64,000 nucleotides of DNA from Moraxella cuniculi DSM 21768 (lineage in GTDB: Bacteria; Pseudomonadota; Gammaproteobacteria; Pseudomonadales; Moraxellaceae): the NCBI RefSeq assembly GCF_900156515.1, contig NZ_FTNU01000002.1:124001-188000 (forward strand), in the 5' to 3' direction. Both the position numbers and the translations under genes were made by a program. Under the pieces are notes generated by a model, which saw nothing but the letters and a program-made list of their open reading frames with translations, made no database searches and had not been told where the DNA came from. Positions 9,801 through 21,424 of the stretch are shown one piece after another (position 1 is the stretch's first letter; the number at the start of each line of letters is the position of its first letter).

Positions 9801-11009
9801 TTAGCCAACCGACACCTTGGCGTAGGATTTTTTGCCCGCCTGAATCACCACCGTCTGTCCTGCTGTCATGGCAAACGAGGCATCAACCACCACGCCATCA
9901 ACCTTCACCGCTCCACGAGACAGCATATCTTTGGCTTGGGCGGAATTTTTTGCCAAATTCGCTTGGTTTAAAATCTGGGTGATAAACAACCGCTCTGCCC
10001 CTGCCGAAGACAACTGAACCTCTGGCAAATCAATTGGTAGCTCACCATCAGCCAAGCGATTGCCTGCTGATTTGTGGGCATTTTCTGCCGCTTGCTTATC
10101 ATGAAAACGCTCAATCAGCTCCTGTGCCAAAATTTTCTTTAGCTCTTGCGGATTGCGACCATTCGCCATTTGTTCAAGCAGATCATTGACCTCGCTCATC
10201 GGCTTGAAGCTCAAAAGCTCAAAATACCGCGAAATCAGCGTATCAGGCATGGAGAGGATTTTTTGGTACATGACCCCAGCAGAATCATTGATGCCGATAT
10301 AATTGCCGAGCGATTTGCTCATTTTTTGTACGCCGTCCAACCCCTCCAGAATCGGCATGGTCAGGCACACTTGTGGCTGTTTGCCATAGCGTCCTTGTAA
10401 TGTACGCCCCATCAGGAGGTTAAAAGTCTGATCGGTACCGCCCAGCTCAACATCTGCATCAAGGGCAATCGAATCATAGCCCTGCACCAGCGGATACAAA
10501 AATTCATGAATGGCAATTGGTGTTTGGCTGGCGTAGCGTTTGGCAAAATCATCTCGCTCAAGCATACGCGAAACGGTAAGCTGGCTGGCAAGTGCAATCA
10601 TATCCCCTGCACTCATCTGACCGAACCATTGTGAGTTGAACACGATGGTGGTTTTGTCTTTGTCCAAAATCTTAAACACCTGCTCAGCATAAGTTTCGGC
10701 ATTTGCCTTGACTTCTGCTTCGGTCAAGGGCGGTCGTGTGGCATTTTTACCAGATGGATCGCCGATGCGTGCGGTATAATCACCAATCAAAAACAGCACC
10801 TCATGCCCCAAGTCCTGAAAATGACGCAGCTTATTTAATACCACCGTATGCCCAAAGTGCAAATCTGGTGCGGTCGGATCCATGCCAAGTTTGATACGCA
10901 AAGGGCGTTTTTCGTCCAGCTTGGCAATCAAATCTTCTTTGGAATAAATATCTTGCACACCACGCATGATAAGCTGCAATTGCTCTTCGGTAGATAAAAA
11001 CTTGCTCAT
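9801..11009 (-). CDS. tyrS: Tyrosyl-tRNA synthetase
   Basis: A 402-aa class I synthetase that charges tRNA-Tyr. The HIGH-type motif is LHFGH within [14 protein letters not shown]. The KMSKS motif is intact in [15 protein letters not shown]-terminal S4 RNA-binding domain ([12 protein letters not shown]) ends the protein. The ATG at 11009 was chosen because [11 protein letters not shown] is the conserved N-terminus and AAGGG precedes it; the frame stays open to 11069. Native-looking DNA ends upstream of this gene, and the imported his region begins within about 150 bp. Confidence 0.93.
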   Translation of the reverse strand: MSKFLSTEEQLQLIMRGVQDIYSKEDLIAKLDEKRPLRIKLGMDPTAPDLHFGHTVVLNKLRHFQDLGHEVLFLIGDYTARIGDPSGKNATRPPLTEAEVKANAETYAEQVFKILDKDKTTIVFNSQWFGQMSAGDMIALASQLTVSRMLERDDFAKRYASQTPIAIHEFLYPLVQGYDSIALDADVELGGTDQTFNLLMGRTLQGRYGKQPQVCLTMPILEGLDGVQKMSKSLGNYIGINDSAGVMYQKILSMPDTLISRYFELLSFKPMSEVNDLLEQMANGRNPQELKKILAQELIERFHDKQAAENAHKSAGNRLADGELPIDLPEVQLSSAGAERLFITQILNQANLAKNSAQAKDMLSRGAVKVDGVVVDASFAMTAGQTVVIQAGKKSYAKVSVG

Positions 11010-11168
11010 GGCACACCCTTGTTCATTGGTCGCCCACTTATCAAATCTGATATCGGCGATGGCTGTCATTATAATAAACCGCCATTATAGCAAAACTTGA
11101 CAAAAAAACCTACCGATGATGGCAACACACAGACTTAAAAAAAATTTGTAAAAATATACCAAAACAGC

Positions 11169-11196
11169 TTGCAATTTTAATCACGGTTGTTATAAT
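11169..11196 (+). promoter_or_regulatory. his operon promoter
   Basis: TTGCAA (11169-11174), a 16-bp spacer and TATAAT (11191-11196) sit about 30 bp before the leader peptide ATG. This is a good sigma-70 match placed correctly for a hisL attenuator. Confidence 0.7.
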
Positions 11197-11224
11197 GAAA
11201 AAATCACCCATAATGGATAACAAA

Positions 11225-11269
11225 ATGAAACTCCCCCAAATTCGCCATCATCACCACCATTTTTCCTGA
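11225..11269 (+). CDS. hisL: his operon leader peptide
   Basis: A 14-codon frame encodes MKLPQIRHHHHHFS and stop, with five consecutive histidine codons (CAT CAT CAC CAC CAT, 11246-11260). Ribosome stalling at these codons when charged tRNA-His is scarce would decide the fold of the downstream RNA. It lies between a sigma-70 promoter and a strong intrinsic terminator ahead of hisG, the classical attenuator arrangement of Enterobacterales and Pasteurellaceae. It is too short for routine gene calling. Confidence 0.93.
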   Translation: MKLPQIRHHHHHFS

Positions 11270-11371
11270 TTCTTTCGGGCAGTTGGTGTGTTCGGAAGAA
11301 AATTCCGAGCGAGTTTGAATTTCACCCTATTTTGACCCCTCGGAAACCAAAATTCCGAGGGGTTTTCTTTT
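11255..11371 (+). promoter_or_regulatory. his attenuator with alternative hairpins
   Basis: Terminator: ACCCCTCGGAA (11335-11345) pairs perfectly with TTCCGAGGGGT (11353-11363), followed by TTTCTTTT. Competing pairings: the His codons CACCA (11255-11259) with TGGTG (11284-11288); TCGGAA (11292-11297) with TTCCGA (11303-11308); and an antiterminator TTCCGAG (11303-11309) with CTCGGAA (11339-11345), which would destroy the terminator. Together these give the expected choice controlled by hisL translation. Confidence 0.88.
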
Positions 11372-11398
11372 GCATTTATCGATAACAAGGAACACAAG

Positions 11399-12295
11399 AT
11401 GACAACACAACGCTTACGCATTGCCATGCAAAAATCAGGGCGGCTTAGCCAAGAATCGCAAGCCTTACTCAAACAGTGTGGGGTAAAAATTAACTGGAAC
11501 GAACAGCGGTTGATCGCCTATTCACAAAATCTGCCGATTGATATTTTACGCGTGCGAGATGATGACATTCCGGGGCTTATTTTTGACGGCGTGGTCGATC
11601 TCGGCATTATCGGCGAAAATGTGCTGGAAGAAGAGGAACTCGGTCGCCTCTCGGCAGGCGAAACGCCAAGCTACAAAATGCTCACTCGCCTCGATTTTGG
11701 CGGTTGCCGTCTGTCCCTTGCCGTACCGCGTGATTTTGCCTACCAATCCGTGCAAGACCTTGCCAATGCTCGTATCGCCACCTCCTACCCCAACCTGTTA
11801 AAACGCTATATGGCAGAACAAGGCGTGCCGTTCAAAAACTGCTTGCTCACAGGCTCGGTCGAAGTCGCCCCCACCGCAGGGCTTGCCTTGGGCATCTGCG
11901 ATTTGGTCTCATCAGGGGCAACCTTAGAGGCGAACGGCTTAAAAGAAGTTGAGGTGATTTACCAATCGAAAGCCTGCTTAATCCAACGCACCGCCCCTTT
12001 ATCAGATGAAAAACAGGCGTTGGTCGATAAATTGCTCACTCGCATTCAAGGCGTGCAACAAGCCTGTGAGTCCAAATACATTATGCTCCACGCCCCGAAA
12101 GACAAGCTCTCCGCCATCACCGCCCTGTTACCGGGGGTAGAAAATCCAACCCTCTTACCGCTTGCCAGCGACCCGAACAAAGTCGCCATGCACGTGGTCA
12201 GCCAAGAAAATCTCTTCTGGGAAACGATGGAACAATTAAAAGAGGCTGGGGCAAGTTCGATTTTGGTGCTACCGATTGAGAAAATGCTGGCATAA
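11399..12295 (+). CDS. hisG: ATP phosphoribosyltransferase (long form)
   Basis: A 298-aa HisG, the first and committed step: ATP plus PRPP gives phosphoribosyl-ATP. The full length with a C-terminal ACT-like domain (from about residue 225) marks the long, hexameric, histidine-inhibited form that needs no HisZ. Visible blocks are [35 protein letters not shown] and the phosphate-binding [31 protein letters not shown] precedes the ATG. It opens the island operon, just after the attenuator, so histidine should control it both by attenuation and by feedback. Confidence 0.96.
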   Translation: MTTQRLRIAMQKSGRLSQESQALLKQCGVKINWNEQRLIAYSQNLPIDILRVRDDDIPGLIFDGVVDLGIIGENVLEEEELGRLSAGETPSYKMLTRLDFGGCRLSLAVPRDFAYQSVQDLANARIATSYPNLLKRYMAEQGVPFKNCLLTGSVEVAPTAGLALGICDLVSSGATLEANGLKEVEVIYQSKACLIQRTAPLSDEKQALVDKLLTRIQGVQQACESKYIMLHAPKDKLSAITALLPGVENPTLLPLASDPNKVAMHVVSQENLFWETMEQLKEAGASSILVLPIEKMLA

Positions 12296-12303
12296 ATATC
12301 GCT

Positions 12304-12321
12304 TGCAAGCGGTCGGATTTT
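12304..12321 (+). other. Degenerate DNA uptake signal between hisG and hisD
   Basis: TTGCAAGCGGTCGGATTTTT contains GCAAGCGGTC, one base from the Actinobacillus-type uptake core ACAAGCGGTC, followed by the A/T tract typical of extended copies. Confidence 0.5.
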
Positions 12322-12346
12322 TTAAAATTTATACAAAGGAAACAAG

Positions 12347-13645
12347 ATGCAAACCCTGATTTGGAAAAACTTAAGTTGCGAAGAAAAACGACAAGCCCTT
12401 ACTCGACCAGCAATCAGCGGTAGCCAGAGCATTGTTGAGGCGGTAAATCAAATCAAAGATGCGGTGCTAAGCCGTGGCGATCAGGCGTTATTTGAACTCA
12501 CCGAAAAATTCGACAAGGTCAAATTAGATAGCCTAACCGTCTCCGCCGAGCAAATCGAACAAGCCGCCCAGCGTGTGCCTGCCTCGCTTAAGCAAGCGAT
12601 CCAAAACGCCAAAGCCAATATCGAAAAATTCCACACCGCCCAAATTCCGCCAGCGATCGATCTGGAAACTCAAAACGGCGTGCGTTGCCAAGTGCTAACT
12701 CGCCCAATAAACCGTGTTGGCTTGTATATTCCGGGCGGTTCGGCACCGCTATTTTCCACCGTGCTAATGCTCGCCATTCCTGCCAAAATCGCAGGTTGCA
12801 AAAGGATAGTTCTCTGCACACCGCCGCCGATTGCGGACGAAATTTTGTACACCGCCCAGCTTTGTGGCGTACAAACCATTTACGCCATCGGCGGTTCGCA
12901 AGCGGTGATCGCAATGGCATTCGGCACGCAGACGGTCGCCAAAGTCGATAAAATTTTTGGGCCAGGCAACGCCTTTGTTACCGAGGCGAAACGCCAAGTG
13001 TCGCAGTCGGTCAATGGGGCAGCGATTGATATGCAGGCAGGGCCGTCCGAAGTGCTGGTGCTTGCGGACGAATTTGCCGATGCCGATTTTGTGGCAAGCG
13101 ATTTGCTCTCGCAAGCCGAACACGGGGCGGACAGCCAAGTAATTTTGGTTACGCCAAGCCAAGCCCTCGCCCAAGCGGTCGAACAGGCAATCGAACGCCA
13201 ATTGGCAAAATTGCCGAGAAAACAGACCGCTTGTAAAGCGTTGGAACATAGCCGAATTTTCATTGCCGAAAGCCTTGAACAAGCGGTCGAAATCAGCAAC
13301 GAATATGCACCTGAACATTTGGTGGTGCAGGTTAACAACGCTCGCTCACTGCTCGACCAACTCGACAACGCTGGCTCAATTTTCTTGGGGGCGTACAGCC
13401 CTGAAAGTATGGGCGACTACGCCAGTGGCACCAATCATGTTCTGCCGACCTACGGCTACACTCGCACCACGTCAAGCCTTGGTTTGGCTGATTTTTGCAA
13501 GCGAATGACCGTGCAAGAACTCACTCCGCAAGGCTTTCAAGATCTCGCCCCAACCGTGATCGCCATGGCAGAGGCGGAACAATTAGAGGCTCACAAACAG
13601 GCGGTGGCGGTGCGACTTGCAAAAATGCCTCAAAATCAACCATAA
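12347..13645 (+). CDS. hisD: Histidinol dehydrogenase
   Basis: A 432-aa zinc enzyme that oxidises L-histidinol to histidine in two NAD-dependent steps. Recognisable blocks are [68 protein letters not shown] and the late [11 protein letters not shown]. The length is standard. AAGGAAACAAG precedes the ATG. The gene carries two perfect ACAAGCGGT uptake signals (13226-13234 minus, 13279-13287 plus) and several one-off variants, pointing to Pasteurellaceae origin. Confidence 0.97.
   Translation: MQTLIWKNLSCEEKRQALTRPAISGSQSIVEAVNQIKDAVLSRGDQALFELTEKFDKVKLDSLTVSAEQIEQAAQRVPASLKQAIQNAKANIEKFHTAQIPPAIDLETQNGVRCQVLTRPINRVGLYIPGGSAPLFSTVLMLAIPAKIAGCKRIVLCTPPPIADEILYTAQLCGVQTIYAIGGSQAVIAMAFGTQTVAKVDKIFGPGNAFVTEAKRQVSQSVNGAAIDMQAGPSEVLVLADEFADADFVASDLLSQAEHGADSQVILVTPSQALAQAVEQAIERQLAKLPRKQTACKALEHSRIFIAESLEQAVEISNEYAPEHLVVQVNNARSLLDQLDNAGSIFLGAYSPESMGDYASGTNHVLPTYGYTRTTSSLGLADFCKRMTVQELTPQGFQDLAPTVIAMAEAEQLEAHKQAVAVRLAKMPQNQP
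13226..13234 (-). other. Actinobacillus-type DNA uptake signal
   Basis: Perfect ACAAGCGGT on the minus strand inside hisD. Confidence 0.65.
13279..13287 (+). other. Actinobacillus-type DNA uptake signal
   Basis: Perfect ACAAGCGGT, followed by C as in the longer consensus ACAAGCGGTC, inside hisD. Confidence 0.65.
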
Positions 13646-13660
13646 ATTTAAGGAAACAAA

Positions 13661-13819
13661 ATGCGAAAATTTATCTATATATTGATTGTAATTTTACTCT
13701 TAGTGCTATTTATCAAACCTACTATCCAAGAATTTTTTGCCAAAGATGATTGCTTGGATAGAGGTGGCAGTTATAACGCCCAAAGTCAAATTTGCGAAGG
13801 GGCGAGATCACCCAATTAA
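13661..13819 (+). CDS. Small membrane-anchored protein of unknown function (52 aa)
   Basis: ATG at 13661 follows AAGGAAACAAA at the usual spacing. The product starts MRKFIYILIV and has one strongly hydrophobic segment (about residues 4-18). A short polar tail with two cysteines (DDCLDRGGSYNAQSQICEG) follows, and the protein ends SPN. It looks like a single-pass inner-membrane or secreted mini-protein; the two cysteines could pair outside the membrane. It sits between hisD and hisC with short spacers and so is probably co-transcribed. I do not recognise a named family and propose no histidine-related function. Confidence 0.7.
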   Translation: MRKFIYILIVILLLVLFIKPTIQEFFAKDDCLDRGGSYNAQSQICEGARSPN

Positions 13820-15212
<1,393 letters not shown>

Positions 15213-15321
15213 AAAAAAATCCTCGTAAAAAGAGGGCGTATTTTAACCCAAAATCATTTTTTGCCTAGACTTGTTTTTTAAAAAAGTTTATGCGCAAAAT
15301 AAGAAAATTTGACAAAATCTC

Positions 15322-15330
15322 ACCGCTTGT
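15322..15330 (-). other. Actinobacillus-type DNA uptake signal, extended
   Basis: Perfect ACAAGCGGT on the minus strand in the emrE-hisB intergenic region. The two A/T tracts that follow it (about 15285-15315) are typical of the long form of the signal. Confidence 0.75.
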
Positions 15331-15341
15331 AACTGCTTTTT

Positions 15342-15368
15342 TTGCGTTGAGATGATGGCAAATATAAT
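15342..15368 (+). promoter_or_regulatory. Putative internal promoter before hisB
   Basis: TTGCGT (15342-15347), a 15-bp spacer and TATAAT (15363-15368) lie 40 bp upstream of hisB. A separate start would serve the distal his genes, which the antisense emrE-like gene separates from hisGDC. Confidence 0.45.
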
Positions 15369-15410
15369 TTAGTTAATTTAACAAATTTATCGCACAATAA
15401 GGAGATAAAA

Positions 15411-16499
15411 ATGCCACAACAATCTATTTTATTTATCGACCGAGACGGCACGCTTATTGACGAGCCAAAAACCGATTTTCAAATTGATAGTTTAGAAAAA
15501 TTACAATTTGAGCCGAATGTGATTCCTGCATTATTAAAATTAAAACCCTATTACCGTTTTGTGATGGTCAGCAATCAAGACGCCTTAGGTACGCCTAAAT
15601 TTCCGCAAGAAAATTTTGATAAACCGCATAATGCGATGATGAAATTATTTAATTCACAAGGCATTTTCTTTGATGAAGTGTTAATTTGTCCGCACGCCCC
15701 AGAGGATAATTGCGAATGCCGTAAACCCAAAACCAAATTATTAACCAAATATATCGAACAAAATTTATTTGATCCGAAAACGAGTTTTGTGATTGGCGAC
15801 CGTGAAACCGATTTAAAACTTGCCGAAAATTTAGGCATTCAAGGTTTACAATACCACCCAGAAAAATTAAATTGGGATCTGATTGCCGAAAAATTATTGC
15901 CAAACCAAGCCGCTTGCAACCGCCCTGCTCGCTATGCCGAAGTCGTCCGCACCACCAAAGAGACCGACATCAAAGTGCAAGTGTGGCTCGATGAGGCAGG
16001 CGTGAGCGAAATCAGCACTGGCGTGGGCTTTTTCGACCATATGCTCGACCAAATCGCCACCCACGGCGGCTTCCGTATGAATGTGCAATGCAAAGGCGAC
16101 TTGTGGATTGACGAACATCACACGGTCGAAGACACCGCCCTCGCCCTCGGCACGGCTCTCAAACAAGCATTAGGCGACAAAAGAGGCATTGCTCGCTTTG
16201 GCTTTGTGCTGCCGATGGACGAATGTAAAGCCGAATGTACGATGGATTTATCGGGGCGACCATACTTCAAATTCAAGGCGAAATTTAACCGCGAAAAAGT
16301 GGGCGATTTTTCCACCGAATTGACCGAGCATTTTTTCCAATCCCTCGCCTACACCCTAATGGCAACCCTACATCTCAAAACCCGTGGCGACAACGATCAC
16401 CACAAAATCGAAAGCCTATTCAAAGTGTTCGGCAGAACGTTGAGACAGTGTATCAAAGTGGAGGGCGATCAGTTGCCGAGTTCGAAAGGGGTGTTGTGA
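15411..16499 (+). CDS. hisB: Bifunctional histidinol-phosphatase / imidazoleglycerol-phosphate dehydratase
   Basis: A 362-aa two-domain HisB of the gammaproteobacterial type. Residues 1 to about 160 are a HAD phosphatase with nucleophile D10 and D12 in LFIDRDGTL, and a zinc loop [15 protein letters not shown]. From about residue 165 on is the dehydratase, with metal-binding [17 protein letters not shown] and [14 protein letters not shown]. It catalyses two non-consecutive steps of the pathway. AAGGAGA precedes the ATG. Only some Gammaproteobacteria and relatives fuse these domains, which supports an imported operon if Moraxella relatives carry separate genes; that comparison is not visible here. 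Confidence 0.96.
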   Translation: MPQQSILFIDRDGTLIDEPKTDFQIDSLEKLQFEPNVIPALLKLKPYYRFVMVSNQDALGTPKFPQENFDKPHNAMMKLFNSQGIFFDEVLICPHAPEDNCECRKPKTKLLTKYIEQNLFDPKTSFVIGDRETDLKLAENLGIQGLQYHPEKLNWDLIAEKLLPNQAACNRPARYAEVVRTTKETDIKVQVWLDEAGVSEISTGVGFFDHMLDQIATHGGFRMNVQCKGDLWIDEHHTVEDTALALGTALKQALGDKRGIARFGFVLPMDECKAECTMDLSGRPYFKFKAKFNREKVGDFSTELTEHFFQSLAYTLMATLHLKTRGDNDHHKIESLFKVFGRTLRQCIKVEGDQLPSSKGVL

Positions 16500-16592
16500 T
16501 TTTCAGCAAAATGTAAATAATGTGAGTAAGAGAGATACGATGCCCGTATCCCATCAAAAATAAATGTTTTTTTACTTTTATTTGGAGTAATT

Positions 16593-17180
16593 ATGCTAGA
16601 TCTAGAAAATTTAATCAGAGAATTCTTTTATCACCTAGAAAAAAACAAAAGTGAAATTGAAATTTATAATGAGTTTAGCTTTCAGCACGAGCTAGGAATT
16701 TTTTTAAGAGAAAAGTTAAACCACAAAGGTTATCAAATTCGATTTGAAATAAATGTTAGATGTTTTGGTTATGAACCCAAAGAAACATATGAAAAGAAAG
16801 AAATTGATATCATAGTACGAAGCAAACATAATAAAAATGAGTTATATGCAATAGAATTAAAATTTGCAAATAAAACTAATGGCCAACATCCTGAAAAAAT
16901 GTTTAGTTTCATTAAGGATATTTTATTTATGGAAACAGTAAAAGCGCAATGTAAAGAGTTTATTGAAAACTATTGCGTAACTTTTGTGGAAGATGATAAA
17001 TTTTATACTGGAAGGAAAATTGATGGGGTTTATGCTTACTTTCGTAGTGGAAAAGAAATATCAGGAAAAATTGAAAAACCAACAGGAGATAATAAGTTTA
17101 CTATCTCTTTAAGAAATTCTTACAAAATTAAATGGGAAGAACTTTCTGATAAGAAAAAATTTTATATAGTTAAGGTTTAA
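16593..17180 (+). CDS. PD-(D/E)XK nuclease-like protein of unknown function
   Basis: A 195-aa AT-rich gene unlike its his neighbours in composition. It shows the nuclease core E33, D72 (KKEIDIIVRS) and E88-x-K90 (YAIELKFA), the PD-(D/E)XK arrangement found in restriction and repair enzymes, with an amphipathic N-terminal helix. It ends one base before the hisH ATG, so it was inserted into the operon without breaking transcription. No methyltransferase partner adjoins it, so it is not obviously a restriction enzyme. Family name and target are unknown. Confidence 0.7.
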   Translation: MLDLENLIREFFYHLEKNKSEIEIYNEFSFQHELGIFLREKLNHKGYQIRFEINVRCFGYEPKETYEKKEIDIIVRSKHNKNELYAIELKFANKTNGQHPEKMFSFIKDILFMETVKAQCKEFIENYCVTFVEDDKFYTGRKIDGVYAYFRSGKEISGKIEKPTGDNKFTISLRNSYKIKWEELSDKKKFYIVKV

Positions 17181-17181
17181 T

Positions 17182-17775
17182 ATGGTCAACCTAATAATCA
17201 TCGACACAGGCTGTGCAAACCTGTCATCTGTAAAATTTGCATTTGATCGCTTGGGGATTTGTGCCGAAATTACCCAAGATTTAGCCAAAATCAAATCTGC
17301 CGATAAACTGCTCTTACCTGGGGTGGGAACGGCGGAAGCGGCGATGAAAATATTGGCACAGCGAGATTTAATCGACACAATCCGTAACGCCACTCAGCCC
17401 ATGCTCGGCATTTGTTTGGGTATGCAGCTGATGACCGAATTTTCGGCTGAGGGCAATGTGGAAACGCTCAATTTAATGCGTGGCAAAACCGAGCCGCTAC
17501 CAAACAAGGGCTTGCCATTGCCACATATGGGCTGGAATAAGGTGCGTTATCAAGCGGATCACCCATTGTTTCACGGCATTTCGCAAGAGAGCCATTTTTA
17601 TTTTGTGCATAGCTATGCGGTGTTGCCGAATGAAAATACCATCGCCACCTGCGATTATGGCGTGCCGTTTTCGGCGGCTATTGCCAATAAAAACTTCTAC
17701 GGCGTGCAGTTCCACCCCGAGCGGTCGGGCAAAAATGGGGCGAAATTGCTGAAAAATTTTGTGGAAAATCTCTAA
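17182..17775 (+). CDS. hisH: Imidazole glycerol phosphate synthase, glutaminase subunit
   Basis: A 197-aa class I glutamine amidotransferase that supplies ammonia to HisF. The nucleophile cysteine lies in MLGICLGMQLM, and the His-Glu pair in VQFHPERSG. The N-terminus IIDTGCANLSSV is the HisH wording. Its ATG directly follows the PD-(D/E)XK gene. hisA should follow, but a BRO-N gene is interposed. Confidence 0.96.
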   Translation: MVNLIIIDTGCANLSSVKFAFDRLGICAEITQDLAKIKSADKLLLPGVGTAEAAMKILAQRDLIDTIRNATQPMLGICLGMQLMTEFSAEGNVETLNLMRGKTEPLPNKGLPLPHMGWNKVRYQADHPLFHGISQESHFYFVHSYAVLPNENTIATCDYGVPFSAAIANKNFYGVQFHPERSGKNGAKLLKNFVENL

Positions 17776-17872
17776 TTTTGTGAGCTTGATCGAAAAATTA
17801 ACACCTCGCCATTTTGCTGGCTAAAAATTGCGTTATACTTTTATCATTACTGGTATTTTTTACAGAGGATTT

Positions 17873-18721
17873 ATGAGCGAGATCAAACTTTTTGAAAATA
17901 GCCAAATTCGTTCTGTTTGGCATAACGAATTAGAGGAATGGTTTTTTAGCATTGTTGATATTATTTTGGTACTCACAGGCAGCTCAAATCCTCGCCGTTA
18001 TTGGAGTGATTTGAAACGGAAAATCCAAGATGATGAAGGGGGCGTTGAGTTGTACGAAAAAATCGTACAACTGAAATTTCGATCAACAGATGGGAAAATG
18101 TATAAAACCGATGCCACTGATATGCAGGGCGTTTTTCGGATTATTCAATCCATTCCCTCTCCCAAAGCTGAACCGCTAAAAATGTGGCTGGCGGAAGTGG
18201 GAAAAGAGCGAGTTGATGAAATTATCGACCCTGAATTGACCATTGATCGAGCCTTAGAGACCTACCTCAAAAAAGGCCATTCCAAAGAATGGATAAATCA
18301 GCGGCTGCAAGCGATTCAAGTTCGCAAGGAATTAACCGATGCGTGGCTTGAGCACGGCATAGAGCAAGGGCGAGAATTTGCCATTTTAACCAATGAAATT
18401 ACTCAGGCTTGGAGCGGAATGACGACACGCGAATATAAAGATTTCAAAGGGTTAAAAAAAGAAAATCTGCGAGACAATATATCCACCACCGAATTGGTGC
18501 TAAATATGCTTGCCGAAGCTGCGACCAAAGACATTACGCAAATTAGCCACCCACAAGGCTTGGAAGAAAATCGCCAAGTCGCCAAACGAGGAGGAAATGT
18601 TGCCAAAACCGCTCGAGAAAGCCTTGAAAAAGAAACCGGAAAACCGGTGATTACCAAACAAAATGCGATTGATTTTGCAAAACTGATTGAACAACTTGTT
18701 CAACAAAACCACAAGCGGTAA
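17873..18721 (+). CDS. BRO-N domain protein (phage antirepressor-like)
   Basis: A 282-aa protein. The N-terminal about 100 residues (EIKLFENSQIRSVWHNEL, then WFFSIVDIILVLTGSSNPRRYW) match the BRO-N fold seen in phage and virus antirepressors and in stress-linked bacterial relatives. The C-terminal part is helical and charged. The start was set at ATG 17873 after AGAGGA rather than the upstream in-frame ATG at 17828. A -10-like TATACT lies just before it. The function in bacterial chromosomes is unclear. Its stop codon overlaps a perfect uptake signal, so it is cargo in the his island, probably from a phage or defence context. Confidence 0.75.
   Translation: MSEIKLFENSQIRSVWHNELEEWFFSIVDIILVLTGSSNPRRYWSDLKRKIQDDEGGVELYEKIVQLKFRSTDGKMYKTDATDMQGVFRIIQSIPSPKAEPLKMWLAEVGKERVDEIIDPELTIDRALETYLKKGHSKEWINQRLQAIQVRKELTDAWLEHGIEQGREFAILTNEITQAWSGMTTREYKDFKGLKKENLRDNISTTELVLNMLAEAATKDITQISHPQGLEENRQVAKRGGNVAKTARESLEKETGKPVITKQNAIDFAKLIEQLVQQNHKR
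18711..18719 (+). other. Actinobacillus-type DNA uptake signal overlapping a stop codon
   Basis: Perfect ACAAGCGGT spans the last codons and the first base of the stop of the BRO-N gene, followed by an A/T tract. Confidence 0.7.
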
Positions 18722-18743
18722 CTTTCCGCGAAATTTTTATTAA

Positions 18744-20263
<1,520 letters not shown>

Positions 20264-20317
20264 CCCAACACAAACTTGTTAGACCAACCATTTCATCGCC
20301 CAAAAAAAGGAATAAAA

Positions 20318-20722
20318 ATGCAAAACCAAGCGAACACCATCAAAATCAACGCCCTAGACCATCTGGTTTTAACGGTTGCCGACATTGAGCAAACCATTGA
20401 TTTTTATACAACCATTTTGGGTATGCAAGAAATCACTTTTGGCGAAAATCGTAAAGCACTTTTGTTTGGCACACAAAAAATCAACCTGCACCAACAAGGT
20501 TCAGAAATCCTACCCAATGCCCAAAATGCCAATTGTGGCACGGCAGATTTATGCTTATTAACCGACACGCCGCTTGATGAAGTATTGCGGATTTTGCAAT
20601 CGCACGGTGTCGCCATTTTAGAAGGTGGTATCGTGCATCGCACAGGGGCAGTGGGAAAAATTGAGTCAGTTTATTGCCGCGACCCTGATGGCAATTTACT
20701 AGAAATCAGTCGCTATTTGTAA
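20318..20722 (+). CDS. VOC (glyoxalase/bleomycin-resistance) superfamily protein
   Basis: A 134-aa protein with two beta-alpha-beta-beta-beta modules. The opening DHLVLTVADIEQTIDFY, the central EITFGENRKALLFG and the closing YCRDPDGNLLEISRYL are typical of VOC metal-binding proteins. The probable metal ligands are H20 in the first strand and the final glutamate. The ATG at 20318 was chosen after AAAGGAAT. Members include lyases, dioxygenases and resistance proteins, and the substrate cannot be inferred. It sits between hisF and hisIE with short gaps and probably shares the transcript. Confidence 0.85.
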   Translation: MQNQANTIKINALDHLVLTVADIEQTIDFYTTILGMQEITFGENRKALLFGTQKINLHQQGSEILPNAQNANCGTADLCLLTDTPLDEVLRILQSHGVAILEGGIVHRTGAVGKIESVYCRDPDGNLLEISRYL

Positions 20723-20740
20723 GTCAAAAAGGAAGAAAAA

Positions 20741-21343
20741 ATGCAAAACAAAATCAACTGGCAAAAAGTGGGCGGATTACTGCCCGTCATCGTGCAAAAT
20801 TATCAAACCTGCGAAGTGTTAATGCTGGGCTATATGAACGAAGAGGCACTGGCAAAAACCATTGCAGAACAACGCGTTACCTTTTATTCTCGCACCAAAG
20901 GCAGGCTTTGGACGAAAGGCGAAACCTCGGGCAATTTTTTGAATGTGGTGGAAATGAGCCTTGATTGTGATAATGACAGCCTGTTAATTCTGGCAAATCC
21001 AATCGGCGAAACCTGTCATACAGGGGCGGAAAGCTGTTTTCATCAATTTGACAAAACGCCCGATTGGATCTTTTTTGCTAAATTAGAACGCTTAATTGCT
21101 GAGCGTAAAGGGGCAGATCCTAGCACCTCCTACACCGCAGAATTATACGCCAAAGGCACAAAACGAATCGCCCAAAAGGTCGGCGAAGAAGGCGTGGAAA
21201 CCGCCCTCGCCGCCACCGTCAAAGATCGAGCCGAGACCATCTGCGAGGCGGCGGATCTTGCCTATCATTTAACCGTCCTATTGCAAGATGCCGACTTAAG
21301 CTGGGCGGAGGTGATCGGCAAGCTTAAAGAGCGGCATGAATAA
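20741..21343 (+). CDS. hisI: Bifunctional phosphoribosyl-AMP cyclohydrolase / phosphoribosyl-ATP pyrophosphatase
   Basis: A 200-aa HisIE fusion. Residues up to about 110 are the zinc cyclohydrolase ([18 protein letters not shown], then [14 protein letters not shown] and CHTGAESCF). The remainder is the pyrophosphatase ([29 protein letters not shown]). It performs steps two and three of the pathway. GGAAGAAAAA precedes the ATG. It is the last his gene. No clear terminator follows, and native DNA resumes by anmK at 21425. Confidence 0.96.
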   Translation: MQNKINWQKVGGLLPVIVQNYQTCEVLMLGYMNEEALAKTIAEQRVTFYSRTKGRLWTKGETSGNFLNVVEMSLDCDNDSLLILANPIGETCHTGAESCFHQFDKTPDWIFFAKLERLIAERKGADPSTSYTAELYAKGTKRIAQKVGEEGVETALAATVKDRAETICEAADLAYHLTVLLQDADLSWAEVIGKLKERHE

Positions 21344-21424
21344 GACACCCTCTCAAATCATGGATAATTTGGCAAAAATTTGCTATGCTAGCAAGCTGAT
21401 AAGAAACTTAAGAAAGGCAATGAC

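Noticed and set aside
12588-13368. Long antisense frames over hisD (up to 184 aa)
   Set aside because: They are shadows of a codon-biased gene with no ribosome sites or family resemblance.
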